A DNA stretch of 64,000 bases, from NCBI RefSeq assembly GCF_001522545.3, contig NC_031778.1, positions 22,772,428-22,836,427 on the forward strand, given 5' to 3'. This DNA comes from Parus major (taxonomy: Eukaryota; Chordata; Aves; Passeriformes; Paridae). The notes below the pieces were generated by a model. The model was not told the DNA's origin, searched no databases, and saw only the letters and a program-made list of their open reading frames with translations. Positions 47,489 to 59,025 of this stretch are shown one piece after another. Position 1 is the stretch's first letter. The number at the start of each line of letters is the position of its first letter. Position numbers and translations under genes: made by a program.

Positions 47489-47866
47489 TCACAGAGTTGT
47501 GAACTGGTTTGGGTTGGGAGGAACCTTAAAGCTCATCCAGTTCCACCCCCAGGGACGCCTCCCACTGTCCCAGGCTGCTCCAAACCCCATCCAGCCTGGC
47601 CTGGGACATGCCAGGGACCCAGGGACAGCCCCAGCTGCTCTGGGAATTCTATTCCAGGGCCTGCCCACCCTGCCAGGGAAGGATTCCTTCCCAATATCTC
47701 ATCCATCCCTGCCCTCTGTCAGTTTGAAGCCATTCCCTCTTTTCCAGTCCCTCCATCCCTTGTCAGTTGTCTCTCTCCATCTTTCCTGCAGCTCCTTCAG
47801 GCACTGGAAAGTCACCCCAAAGCTTCTTCTCTCCATGCTGGATGTTCCCAACTCTCCCAGCCTTTC
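47489..47866 (-). mobile_element. CR1 LINE 3' part, antisense
   Basis: It starts 'TCACAGAGTTGTGAACTGGT' and 'TTGGGTTGGGAGGAACCTTA', then 'CCCAGGCTGCTCCAAACCCC', 'ATTCCTTCCCAATATCTCAT', 'AGTTTGAAGCCATTCCCTCT', 'TTGTCTCTCTCCATCTTTCC', and 'CCCAACTCTCCCAGCCTT'. At ~378 bp it is one of the fullest copies. Frames of 139 and 171 codons through it are repeat-derived. Confidence 0.92.
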
Positions 47867-49804
47867 AGACTGCTAAAAAACTCTGAATTTTGGTGGGTTT
47901 GGTGCTGAATATATGAAACAGAAAATCCCATCCTCCAATTTCAAAGGTTCCAGCTATACCTGCACAAAACCCAGATGATTTTCTGAGAAGTTTAGAGTAC
48001 ATTTGTGGTTACCTCAAGTGACCACTGTAAATCACAAACCCCAACAGGGAACAACAGCCACTTTTTTATGCTCTGCAAATGTATTAAACCCACAAACCCA
48101 GCTGAATTGTAAAGGGTTGGTCAACGTGCAGTTGGGCTCAGAGTCAAACTGGCTCCCAAACGAGGAGTTGGAGAGACTTTTTAAAATAAAAGATGGCTTT
48201 TTATCTTCAAAGAATTTATGAGAACATAAAATGAAGGTTTGATCCTGCATCCAGCACCCTCTGGATGTGGTTTATGAACCTTACCCAGTTTCCCATTGCT
48301 GAGGAACCAGGAGCAGGGAGTTTTGCTCCACTTTGAGCAGGAATGGTGCGTTCCCAGTGCAAATTCTGATGGTTTTGTACTGGTGCAACACCAGAGCTCT
48401 GCCTGCTCCTGGGTTTTCCTGCAGACACCACGCACAGGATTGGGATCTGTGGAGGGAAAAGTCATTGCCTGCTGTCCAGGCAAGGCTACATTTGTCTCAC
48501 TGCTGTTGCTCAGTGAAAAAAACCTGGGCAAGAGATGAACTAAAGCCTCTTTTTCATTTCTGCCATCACCAGCTTGCTTTTTTTCCAGCTGTTTTTTATT
48601 TGCATTTTCCCCTCAGTGTGCACAGCTTTTGTCCCCCAGCCATTAAATTCCAAATTTAACACCCAGAACTCCAGTTTTCCATGAGCAACTCCTTAAAAAC
48701 CTCCCAAAAGCCAGGATCTTATTGACCAGAGCTGTATTTAGTTCATGCTCAGCACTGTTCAGCCTCAACAATACTTTGTCCTTGCCTGGGCAACTCAGCA
48801 CTCATTAAATCAAGGTCTCCATAACTAAATAGACCTGGGCTAAGTGTGGATATGAGCTAAATTACTTGAGGAGATAGAAGAAATCCAGGAAAAATGCAGA
48901 TAATTGGACCTAAATCCCACGAGGATGTATTACAGCCCTAAACATTCAGATCCTTCCTCCTCCTTTTTTTTTTAAAAAAAAAGAAAATAAAAGAAATTGC
49001 ACATCCAAAGCTGTTTATTCCACTTCTGTATAGATTTTTGTGGTGGGAGAATTTAGAGCTGTGTTTAACCCAGCTTTTCTGAGGTCACGAAGCTGCCTTA
49101 CAATTATTAGGTTGGGGGTGGTGTTGGTTTTTATTTAAAGTGGATTAAATAATCAGAGTAAACATAAGTGGGGATGTTGAACATCCACTGTGAAGCGCTG
49201 TCCTGTGTTATAAAGAGCATCCTGCTGCCATCTGGGTGCAGGAGAGAGATTGCAAGGTGAATTTTCAGGGTGTTTTTATAGAAAACCCACTTTCTATTTG
49301 TCCATTTTGCCTATATCTCATCCAGCTCTTCCTTCCAGGGTTAAATCGAAGCCATTGCTCTAAAATAAGCAATAAAAAGAGCAACTTTTTCCCAGGAATT
49401 GGAAACTAAGAGGCAGATGAAACAACAGACAGTGTTTTTATCAAAATCTGCATTTTTCAATCAATCTGGCAATTGGAGAGGGGCACTGGAGGGTTTAACA
49501 CTAACAAGGCTGAATGAAGGAAGGAAAAAAAATCTAATTTCTGAAGGTCCTGTAATATTTTACCCACTTGCCTTATTCTTCCCTTGGAAAGGAGAATTGA
49601 TGCAATTTTGCCAAACAAACGCTATTCACACTGTGCAGAAATATTTTCCCTGTAGAAAAAAGAGGCCATGCTTGTCTCTACAATGCAATTTTTATTTCAC
49701 TTCTAATAAAATTCCATACGGATGGATGGGGCTGCAGCCCCTCTCTGTGGATGTGGCACCTGGGGACAAGGTTTAATTTGTTGTTAATTTGTCAAGTTGC
49801 TGGC
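47867..49804. other. Unique sequence, no gene seen
   Basis: About 1.9 kb. Frames near 48181-48659 are open on both strands and unrecognised. An A/T homopolymer pair (T10 then A10) lies at 48965-48982. Confidence 0.4.
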
Positions 49805-49865
49805 TGATGGTTGGATTTGATGTTCTTAAAGCTCTTTTCCAACCTGAATAATTCCATAATTCTAT
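49805..49865 (+). mobile_element. CR1 LINE 3' terminus, sense
   Basis: 'TGATGGTTGGATTTGATGTT', 'CTTAAAGCTCTTTTCCAACC', and 'TGAATAATTCCATAATTCTAT' (terminal repeat) are the last ~60 bp of a CR1 element. Confidence 0.85.
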
Positions 49866-51165
49866 ATTTTCCTATATTTAATTATCCTAAAATTATCCAG
49901 AAGCAGAGTTAATCCCTAAACATTAGGGAAATGGATGCCATTAGAAGAAAAATAATCCTATAGAATAAACTCCAAGCTTCCAGCAGTTTCTGGGTGGGAG
50001 AACTTCTGAACAAGAATCCATATTTAATATTAGCAGGTGGGTGATATTGATCACAAGAGAAAAAAAAACCCTTTTGATATCTTTTATGAGGTTTTCAACC
50101 TGTGCATGTTTTTTAGTTCGAGTTAAAATACATTATTTTGAAATATACATACAGACAAAAAAAAATCAGGGTGGAATTTCAACAAAATAAAACCTGAAAT
50201 TAGGGAGCAGTAATTCAGGGGTGAAGCAGAAAAATTTCCAGCTAAAAGCAGCTGCCCTTTCCCTGCAGCCAGAGCTTTCCATGCCCATGGAATTTCAAGT
50301 CAGTTGGAGTCCTTTGAAAGCTCTTCCCCCACAATTACAGATTTCAGGCACCAGCCATGTCCAGAGAGATCCATGGCAGGCTCCTGGTATCATTTTTGTA
50401 TTATTTCAGTCATTGTGCAACTATTTTTAGCTTCAAATCTGTTACAGTCCTTCACCTGCAGGAGGAAAATGGACTAAATGTAGTACAACCTAGATAGTGT
50501 AAAAAGCGCCCGTTTTTTGAGGTGTTGCTGATCCTAAAATAACCTTTTGCAAATATAAAATAGAATTTATTTTCCTTATTGGGAAGGCAATAAAATAAAG
50601 TGGCTAAGCTGAATTTGTAGACCTTTCCCAGAAGTTCATTTTTGTATTTTAATTAAGTCTGAGGTGCTACATAATACAAGGATTTCTAAAATTTTATTTT
50701 AGAGATTTAGATTATCAGGATTTTTTAAATTAAGCTATGATGGCATTTCCTGGGACAGAAAAAACAGTAAGTTTATGGGTTTGACTATTTAGGACCTGGT
50801 TTATATCCTGAATTATTCTGAATATTCTGTACTTGCAAATTAGGATACAGTCCTCCTATTTTAGGGGAAATTTCCCAACAATTCAATATCAGCTGTATTT
50901 TCCAGTTACTCCACATGTCCAAAGATAATACCAATATAAATTCAGAAGGATGCCCAGCTGAACCCTAACAAAGAGGAGCAGGAGAGGCCTTGCCATATGA
51001 TTTTCTAATCTCATTTTTTTCCCTTTCTGACAGCCAATCCAGCTCCCTTTTTTCCTGATAAAGGTGCTCAAGAGTTTGTCTTCGCCAGCTCTCTCTCCCC
51101 TGACTCAATTCTTTTATCTACAGGAGCAGCTTTCAATCACTGCTGGCTTCCCTGGTCATGCATGT
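49866..51165. other. AT-leaning unique sequence, no gene seen
   Basis: No exon, RNA gene or classified repeat is recognised. Confidence 0.4.
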
Positions 51166-51207
51166 GTATTGTATATTTTGTATTGTATATTGTGTATTGT
51201 ATATTGT
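51166..51207 (+). repeat. GTATATTGTGTATT-type tandem repeat, left flank of gap
   Basis: Head-to-tail units built from GTATATT and GTGTATT (TATTGTATATTGTGTATTGT) run straight into the gap. The same type of unit reappears on the far side, so the gap is almost certainly array. Confidence 0.9.
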
Positions 51208-51502
51208 NNNNNNNNNNNNNNNNNNNNNNNNNNNNNNNNNNNNNNNNNNNNNNNNNNNNNNNNNNNNNNNNNNNNNNNNNNNNNNNNNNNNNNNNNNNNN
51301 NNNNNNNNNNNNNNNNNNNNNNNNNNNNNNNNNNNNNNNNNNNNNNNNNNNNNNNNNNNNNNNNNNNNNNNNNNNNNNNNNNNNNNNNNNNNNNNNNNNN
51401 NNNNNNNNNNNNNNNNNNNNNNNNNNNNNNNNNNNNNNNNNNNNNNNNNNNNNNNNNNNNNNNNNNNNNNNNNNNNNNNNNNNNNNNNNNNNNNNNNNNN
51501 NN
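51208..51502. other. Assembly gap (295 N)
   Basis: A run of 295 undetermined bases inside a tandem array. The true length is unknown. Long frames drawn across it are meaningless. Confidence 0.99.
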
Positions 51503-51625
51503 TTGGGTATTGTATATTGGGTATTGTATATTGTATATCACATGTTGTATATCATTTATCACATGTTGTATATTATATATCGCGTGTTGCATAGTGTGTA
51601 TTTATTTTATATTTTATATTTTATT
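51503..51625 (+). repeat. GTATATTG-type tandem repeat, right flank of gap
   Basis: The array resumes as TTGGGTATTGTATATTGGGT and decays through diverged ATATCACATGTTGTAT units (about 51534-51590) into TTTTATATTTTATATTTTAT text. The right edge is more degenerate than the left. Confidence 0.85.
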
Positions 51626-53944
51626 TTTTATTTTGTACTTCCTCACTAAATTCTCTCTCCTGCTGAATCCACTACTTGAGCAAGACTGGATTTTAATTCC
51701 CTGAAATGCACCAGCTACATTCAAACATGGGCATGGAAAAGAGTCGTAAAAATCAGGGAAAGCAAACCAAATATTCCTGCTGACATCTTGGACCCAGCCT
51801 GACTTCACAAACAAATAATTCACATCTCAGGATTTCAGGTTTATCTCTAACCCAGGGTGGAGGCTGGAGTTTATTCCCTTGTCCATCACTCATGATTTCC
51901 ACAGACACACTTGGACCTGGCAATTTGTGTCCTTTGGAGTCAAGGGCTTGTAGTAATCATTGAACAGAAAACTTCCATGAAAAACCCCAGACAAAGCAAA
52001 AAATCCCCAGACAAATATTTCTGCAGATCAAATAGAAAGTCAGAGCAAAGGTGTCATCCAAACAAACCTCACTTAGAAGATATGTATTCAAGGGAACCAT
52101 TTAAATTGAATTTCCTGTAGCCTCTTCAAAGAACAGCTTCTGAATTTGTTTCCTTGTTGGTCACGTGGATGTGTGAAGTCTCTTGATTCTGTTATTTTCT
52201 ATAAAATAAGGGAATTTGTTTTGACCTCTGTGCCTTGCAGGTCTGGTCAAACAATGTCAAAAGTGAGGGACAAAAGTCCTTGATTTTTTCATAGGCCAAC
52301 AAGTTTTTCCATGATGTCCAATGTTATCAAAATCCCCATTTCTTATCAGAATTCCTACTCAGATCCCCTTTGATTGTAATTACGTTATTAATTATAATAA
52401 AGGTGGGTAGTGAACTGCAGCAGTATCATCCTAAAGAAATCCTTCAAATTAGGCTTGAAACAAATTCCCTTCTTTTTAATTATGAAGGGATTTACCAGGA
52501 GTTCAGAAACTCTTTACCTGTTTTATTTCAAACCTGATCAGAATAAGACTTAATCCTTCAAAAATTATGCTGAAAGCCGGCATCTGCTGTGATTTTGAAT
52601 GCACTTTATCAAAGAACAAACCCAGAACTACAATGAAATCACAAATGTAACAACTCTGGAATTATTTCTAATGCTTCACGGTGCTTCCTGAGCTCAAACA
52701 AAGACAAACAGATGTCTCCCCACAACTGGAATTCAATCAACAGCCTGACAATAAATATTTTGTAGTGTTTCTTTGTGCTTATTAATGATTTGTACAAAAT
52801 CTCTCCATTCTGCTGGCTCAGTTTTTGCTGCTATGGGAGATGTCTCCAGGGCTGCTTCAAGGAGGAAATTTCTTGTCCCTTTCAGGAGCAATCTTGATGA
52901 AACTGAATTCCCTTGGCTGATCCATGGCTGCCCTTCCATCCTCTGCTGCTGATCCCAACGCTGCTGGTCAAAGGCAAACCCTCCCAAGTTTCATTAAATG
53001 GATCCAACTGATCAACTTGGGAGACTTTGCCAAGAAGAAAAATGGCCTTTTCTTCCTTTTAAGATTCATCACCTCAAACAGAAATGCTTTGTTTCAGAGC
53101 CTGAAAATCTACCTTTGTACCAAACTCAAAGCAAAAGGCTTTTTATGGGATTTCTTAGAGGATAAAAAGACACACAATGTTTCTCTCTCTGTAGCCTCCC
53201 CATCATTTGGACCTTATCTCTCCCATCCCAGTATGAAAAGACTTCCCAAGTGAATGAAGAGCAGATGGCAGATGATTCTCCCAATTGGAGATGCCTGGAT
53301 TTGATTTGTCACTCATTGAGCACTGGCAGCAAAGCACTTCTGTGCCCTTGTGAATAACCTGTGTGGTTTGGATATTCCCTGATGGTGTTTGGGCAACAGC
53401 TACTGGGGAACAGATTAAAAGCTTAGATCAAGTAGTCATTTCTTTTTTGGGTTGTTTTGGCGTTTTTTTAACCATCAATGACTTCATTTTTCTGATGTTG
53501 CTGCCTCCAAGGTGTGTTATGGTGCACAGCTCCACTCCACCTGTAATACCCAGGTGTGTGTGCCCCCCATCCTCACAGCCCTGTTAGACCCATTGATGGT
53601 GAGTGGCTGTTGAGCCAAAACCCCCAAATTTTCTCTCTGTTTCCCCCATTAACTGATTTTTTCCTTCAGTTGTACTCATGGAATGACATGGATTGGACAT
53701 TTGTGGGGTGGTTGGAGACAATCCTACATCCCACAGAGACGATGCTTTGGCAGCAGGTGCCTCTAGGATGTACAGCCTAAAACACACATGTGGATCTCAG
53801 GTTTGGCACCACTGTTTCCTGTTTTGAACACCTTTTTAAATTCCATTTTCCCTCTTCATTATCCCAGTTCCATAAGGAAATGTCTGAAACCAACAGCCTG
53901 TGGGTTGAGAACCTTCTGCTGTGCTCCCTCATGCTAAATAATAA
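51626..53944. other. Unique sequence, no gene called
   Basis: About 2.3 kb. A 109-codon + strand frame (52924-53253) begins in an acceptable start context but shares its first part with an open minus-strand frame. It has no known domain and is not called. No known repeat is seen. Confidence 0.4.
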
Positions 53945-54058
53945 ATCATGGAATATCCTGAAGTGGAAGGGGCCCACAAGGATCATCTATGTCCAGCTCC
54001 TGGCCTTGCACAGGACAATCCCAAGAATCCCACCTTGTCCAAACGCTTCCTGAACTCC
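53945..54058 (-). mobile_element. CR1 LINE 3' end, antisense (possible CR1-J type)
   Basis: 'ATCATGGAATATCCTGAAGT', 'GGAAGGGGCCCACAAGGATC', 'CAGCTCCTGGCCTTGCACAG', and 'TGTCCAAACGCTTCCTGAAC' match the variant 3' end found in passerine CR1-J-like elements as I remember it. This is the main hint toward a songbird source. Confidence 0.75.
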
Positions 54059-55777
54059 CATTCTCAGTGCAGAACTGCCCATGTATCAATAATCTGATAA
54101 TTATGAAGTTAATGCACAGTGAGATTTATCTGAAACTCTCTGTATAGATCAAAACAAGAAGTCTAGAAACCATCAAGAAACCAGGAACTCTGAACTCACA
54201 TCATGTGTGTGGTGGAACTCAGGTTCCATCACATATTTCATGTCATTTCAGAGCTCCTGGGATAACAAAATGAACAATATTTTTTGTAAGTAACTTCTCA
54301 AGCAGCACAGTTTGGGGTTTTGAGGTTGGTGGTCATGAGAATTATCCTTTTTTCCCCCAGATTGTTCTACTCTTTCCATCCTAGCAAGATTTGTGGGTTC
54401 ATAGGCACAAGTGCTCGACTCTCAGCAGAAACTTTGCAAATCCTTGACACAGCATTAATCACTTATCCAGGCTATCAGAGCAGATGTCTAAAACACAGAA
54501 TCCATGCAGAGTCCTTAGAAGTTTGTATTGTTTCCACTGCCTGAGGGGCAGATATTTAAATTTTCTTAATATTGAGCCAACACCATTCTTATCACAGTCG
54601 TACAAAACCACCACATCTTTCAATAGACGTTGTCTGATCTAATTAATTCCATAAAAAGGCAAATTCTATTTAAAAAAAAATAAATATCTAGACTTAGTAG
54701 GTCTCCAAATGGCTACAAACCACATTAGGCTGCACGAATCCGATCCCATCTGTGATAGGAGGTGTGTGGAATAATACAGCCCGGATGCAAAGCATATTGA
54801 ACAGAACAAAACCCACCCCAGAAGAGATTTATAGCCTCTAATCCACACAAAAATCTGCTAAAATAGATCAGCTCTATCACATAACACCACTTTCATCTGG
54901 TGTCCAGGAGCCTTGCACCACTTGGGCTCATTTAGCAGATCAGTCCCATTCTATTCCTGATTTCATGCAGGGATGATTAAGGATGAAAAATATCACAGAC
55001 GGCTGGCAACAGCAACAAATAAATAAATAAAAAAGCTTTGCTCCCTTTGGCTTTACCTATTTGCTCCAGAATTTTAAATCCACCCTGATTGAATTAGTCA
55101 TGGACAGTAATTGTTTTCTAGGGAAAAAAGGGAGAAAAGTCCTCTGAGAGGGCTTTGGGGGTTTAGATTTTAGAAGTATTTTAAGACAGGAAAGTAAATT
55201 AAGCTTTAAGAGGCTGTGAGGGACCCACTGTCAGGAGATGTCACATCCACACTAAAATTAGTTTCTATTGAGACTTTTTTATTTTTTGAGAATGGTCCAA
55301 AGCTGCAAGTGGAGCAATGGGGAGACGAAGTGCATTAATCAAACAGGATTTGGCACAATTTCCTAAGCCACTTAAGGTATTTTTCATATATTCTATTGCA
55401 GCCAAAGCACCAGAGATTCTCATCAGATGGAGTATACAGCTGCTGGGCTGAGGATTATGGACTATATTTTCTAAATTTACAGCGCTCAGACACCAGTGTG
55501 AGTCACCAAGGCTTGACTTTGAGTTTAAATCAAAGCCTCCCCTACCCAAAAATGAACCCAGAGCCCTCCTAGTGAACGATGTTACCGCACAAAGAGCTCC
55601 TGCCAAACCCCACAGCAGAGAGAAGCTGGGCAGGGAGGCAGAAATGGACACAGCATCAGGTTTTCTCTGCATTCTGTGTGTTAATTAACAGCAGAGGGGG
55701 TTTATTCTGGATGTTTGGAGCTGGATGAGATGATTGGATGTGCCCAGGTGTGAGCAAGGGAGGCTGAGTGAGGGTGA
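54059..55777. other. Unique sequence with conserved-looking blocks
   Basis: 54560-54850 and 55255-55665 are repeat-free, of balanced composition and dense in AT-rich factor-like words (TGATCTAATTAATTCC, GCATTAATCAAACAGG). The second contains a 135-codon minus-strand frame (55265-55672) with no recognised domain or splice sites, so non-coding conservation is the likelier reading. An (AAAT)n run lies at 55016-55032. Confidence 0.35.
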
Positions 55778-56068
55778 GCATCTAAAAGTCCCTGGAAGGA
55801 GGCTGGAGCTAAGTGGGGTCAGGCTCCTGTCCCAGGGAACAAGGGCAGGATGAGAGGAAATGGCCTCAGGTTGCACGAGGGGAGGTTTGGTTTGGATATT
55901 TGGAAAAATCTATTCACCAAAAGGGTTCCTGGGACAGGGCAGGGGTGGAGTCTCCACCCCTGGAGGGATTTCAAAGCTGTGTGGGTGTTGGGGATGTAGG
56001 GCAGGGGTGAGGAACAGCTGGACTCGATCTCAGAGAGCTTTTCCAACCTAAATGATCCTGGGATTCTC
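55778..56068 (+). mobile_element. CR1 LINE 3' end, sense
   Basis: The order is 'AAAGTCCCTGGAAGGAGGCT', 'CCCAGGGAACAAGGGCAGGA', 'GAGGAAATGGCCTCAGGTTG', 'TTTGGATATTTGGAAAAATC', 'CCACCCCTGGAGGGATTTCA', 'CTGGACTCGATCTCAGAGAG', 'CTTTTCCAACCTAAATGATC', and terminal 'CTGGGATTCTC'. At ~290 bp with an intact 3' end, it is the best-kept sense copy in the window. Confidence 0.93.
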
Positions 56069-57455
56069 CTTAGGATAATGGGATAGATATTACCTTGCAT
56101 TCACCCCCAGCTCACACTCCAAACCATCTCAGGACCTCGTATCACCCCAGCCCTGATAACAATGTGGAATGAAATATTCATCACAGCCTGGGCCCATCGT
56201 ATCAGAAGTTTCCAGTGCGAAACAAACTACAATATTTACAATAGTTCTCAAATCTGGATCTCTGGAATCCTCCTGTCTCGCTGTTTAATCTGAACATTTC
56301 AGAGAGGAGGAAACCAGAAGCCTCTAAGGCCTCACGCCTGTGTAGTTTCATTTATTTAAAAATTAATCATAGACTGAAGGAAAGAACAGTAGTCCATTCC
56401 CACAAGAACTGACTTCAATTCTGCTGCCTTAAAATTACTTTGTTGCAATCTTTCCTTTTAATAAAATATTCACAGTGATTTAAGTGTGACTGATGGCAGT
56501 GAGAGAGATTTATTATTATTATTGCTATTTCACTGTTATCAAATTAAAGGCCATTTTGAGAGAGAAAACTTCTTTTGCAGTTTTGCTACTACAGGTTTTC
56601 TGTGTTTATTTAGAAAACACAAGCTATAAACTCTGTAACCAGAGTATTTTAATTTATTTAATATATATTCTCCCCAAACTATAAATAACAAACCCTGTAA
56701 ACAGTAAAGACAAGAATTCACTGAACAAAAAATACATTTTTCAACAGCTTTTGTGCATGGGAACATTGGTTTTGATGGAAAGCCTTCAGAGATGTCTTCC
56801 ATAAAAACAAAAGTCCTGCTAAGTGCAGAGATGCTGTTCCTGTGTTTGGGAATATCATTCCATCCTGGATTCTGACTCAGAGGGGAACTGACGTGGAAAC
56901 TTCTCCCTAAATGTGTGCTCTGAGAGCTGCAGTGCACAAAAATATCTCCTATGGATGTATTTTGGGTAGGATGGATGGATGGATGGATGGATGTGCTGCA
57001 TTTGTCCCCCCTCCAATTTTCAATTTTTTTAAGCCATCCTAGAGAATATAAACAGCAAGAAATCCTAAAATTACCTCAGTTTTGCCCAGGAAAAATAAAT
57101 CTGAAGGATTTCAAACGTCCCCTCCCAGCTCCTGAGATTCACTGGAATTTTTGCTTCCTTAAAAAACTTCTTCCTTTTCCCAACTGTGAGGAAAAACTGG
57201 GAAGTGTGTACTGGGAAACAGCTGCAGAGGCATTGTCTGGATCCTGGAATCCTCCTGTCTCAGGAGTAGTAAATAATGAGGTTTTCCAAATAATCTAAAA
57301 TCCCCTGTTCTCCCTGAATAAAAGTGGACAATACCCATTCATCAATTGGCTTGAATAACAGGTGAATGAAAACTTATTATTATATATTTTAGAAATGCTC
57401 CATGACTCAAATGTGCCCAGAATCAGAGGTCAGCAGCCCCAAAATGAGCACTAGA
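56069..57455. other. Unique sequence with a short (GGAT)n
   Basis: No gene is seen. A (GGAT)6 microsatellite lies at 56969-56993. The remainder is AT-leaning and not classified. Confidence 0.4.
56969..56993 (+). repeat. (GGAT)n microsatellite
   Basis: Six uninterrupted GGAT units plus a partial one. Confidence 0.95.
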
Positions 57456-57642
57456 AATTATTTTAGAATTATATATTATATAGAACTATATAACATATAC
57501 TATCATATAAAATTAGATATAATATGTATTATATATTACATATAGATTTTATTTTATATATTCTTTATATTATATAGAATTATCTATATCTATTATATAG
57601 AATTATATATATTATTTTAGAATTATATATTTAGAATTATGT
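57456..57642. repeat. TA-rich low-complexity island
   Basis: The unit-like word TTTAGAATTATATATTATAT is repeated irregularly (about 57461, 57580-57630), with ATATAGAATTATATATATTA text between. It is self-complementary. Confidence 0.8.
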
Positions 57643-58813
57643 TAGAATTTCCCCACCCAACAGACAATTCAAATATAAAACATGCACATGATGAGCTCTC
57701 AATGTGGAGTGGAACGAATTTCTAGAGACATTTACTAAAGAATAATTTAAAGAACACTTTCATGTTTGAGCAACACGCCGTTGGAAGGAATTATTTATGC
57801 AAGCCAGGATGTAAGACTGACATATTATTATTAAACAAAAAGTTGCCGTCAAAATAAATGTATTAAAGCCTCTTGAAATGCAAGAACAGCATGCACAGAT
57901 CAGATGGGCCCATAAAACCCATTTATAAATCAGCAGCAAGGGATGAGTGGAGAATTATATCTTGTTCTAACAAATTGTGATCAATCCCTGAACGTGCAAA
58001 CACAACCTGCTTGGAGCCAGGAAGCTGGAGTGAGTTAGGAGAGTTGGAATAAAAAGCTTCTCTTTATCTTCCCACATTGTTGAGAAATGAATTAGGCATT
58101 GATAAGAGCAGGTCTTGAGAACCAAATAAATTCACATTGCATCTGTTTGGAGAGTAAAGTGAATGTCACTCCCTCCTCAAATGTCAATTTTTAAACAAAA
58201 TGTTCAATTATACACTGGAAAGAATTGTAAGGCAGAGCTTGAGGTGACCTTACCCTTCCTGATCTATTGAACTGCATAAGAAAAAAAACCCATTTAAGTC
58301 ATGTACAATTGTGTTAGGAGGAGGTGTGGATAACCAAAACCCACAAGGGGCAAGTGGCACATACACAGCTGTAAAATAATTCCAAACAGACCCTTCAATG
58401 TCTGGAATAAGCAGCAATCCCTGATTTCTGCTGAGGGATACATTATTCACCATGACCCATGAGTGACTTTGGAGTTATTTGAAGTTGTTGAACCCATTAG
58501 CTTACACTAGACTTCAAGTATTAATTGTTTTTAATTAATTTCAATTTGTCTAAAAGTCTGGGCCATGGCTTTAAGAGGTTTTTTATATCCTCTTATATGA
58601 AATATCTTCCAGTTGCCTTGACTTTTCTTTCCTTTCTTGCTTTCTTTCTGTCACTGGGGAGTGTGGGTAGATCCAGGGAGCTTTGAGCCCTAATCAAATG
58701 TTGCACCTCTAAGTTGAAATCCTGCTTTAGAGAGGAAAACATAACCAGGAGTGTTGATTTGGTGTATTTTAAGGTGCCTGCAGGTCCAACTCATGTCAGA
58801 AATGAGAAGATAG
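57643..58813. other. Unique sequence, conserved-looking block at 57700-58160
   Basis: No gene is seen. The block 57700-58160 is repeat-free and includes AACACGCCGTTGGAAGG, TATTATTATTAAACAAAAAG and GATGGGCCCATAAAACCCATTTATAAATC, which looks constrained. A pyrimidine-rich TTTCTTTCC tract lies at 58624-58651. Confidence 0.35.
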
Positions 58814-59025
58814 ATTGGAGATTAGATGGGATATTGGGAAGGAATTCCTGGCTGGGATGGGATTCTCAGGGAAGCTGTGTCTGTCCCTGGATCCCTGGGA
58901 ATGTCCAAGGCCAGGATGGACATTGGGGCTTGGATCACCCTGGGACAGTGGGAGGTGTCCCTGCCATGGCAGGAGTGGCACTGGATGATTTTTAAGGTCC
59001 CTGCCAACCCAAACCTGTGAAAATT
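58814..59025 (+). mobile_element. CR1 LINE fragment, sense
   Basis: 'TGGAGATTAGATGGGATATT', 'GGGAAGGAATTCCTGGCTGG', 'CCCTGGGAATGTCCAAGGCC', 'CTTGGATCACCCTGGGACAG', 'TGTCCCTGCCATGGCAGGAG', and 'TTTTTAAGGTCCCTGCCAAC' follow the CR1 3' region. It lacks only the very end. Confidence 0.9.

Noticed and set aside
51064..51704. 150-180-codon frames of Ile/Tyr/Val-rich repeats
   Set aside because: Most of each frame is undetermined bases, and the rest is a tandem repeat.
52924..53253. 109-codon + strand frame with an acceptable start context
   Set aside because: It overlaps an open minus-strand frame at its start, has no known domain, and there is no promoter or poly-A evidence.
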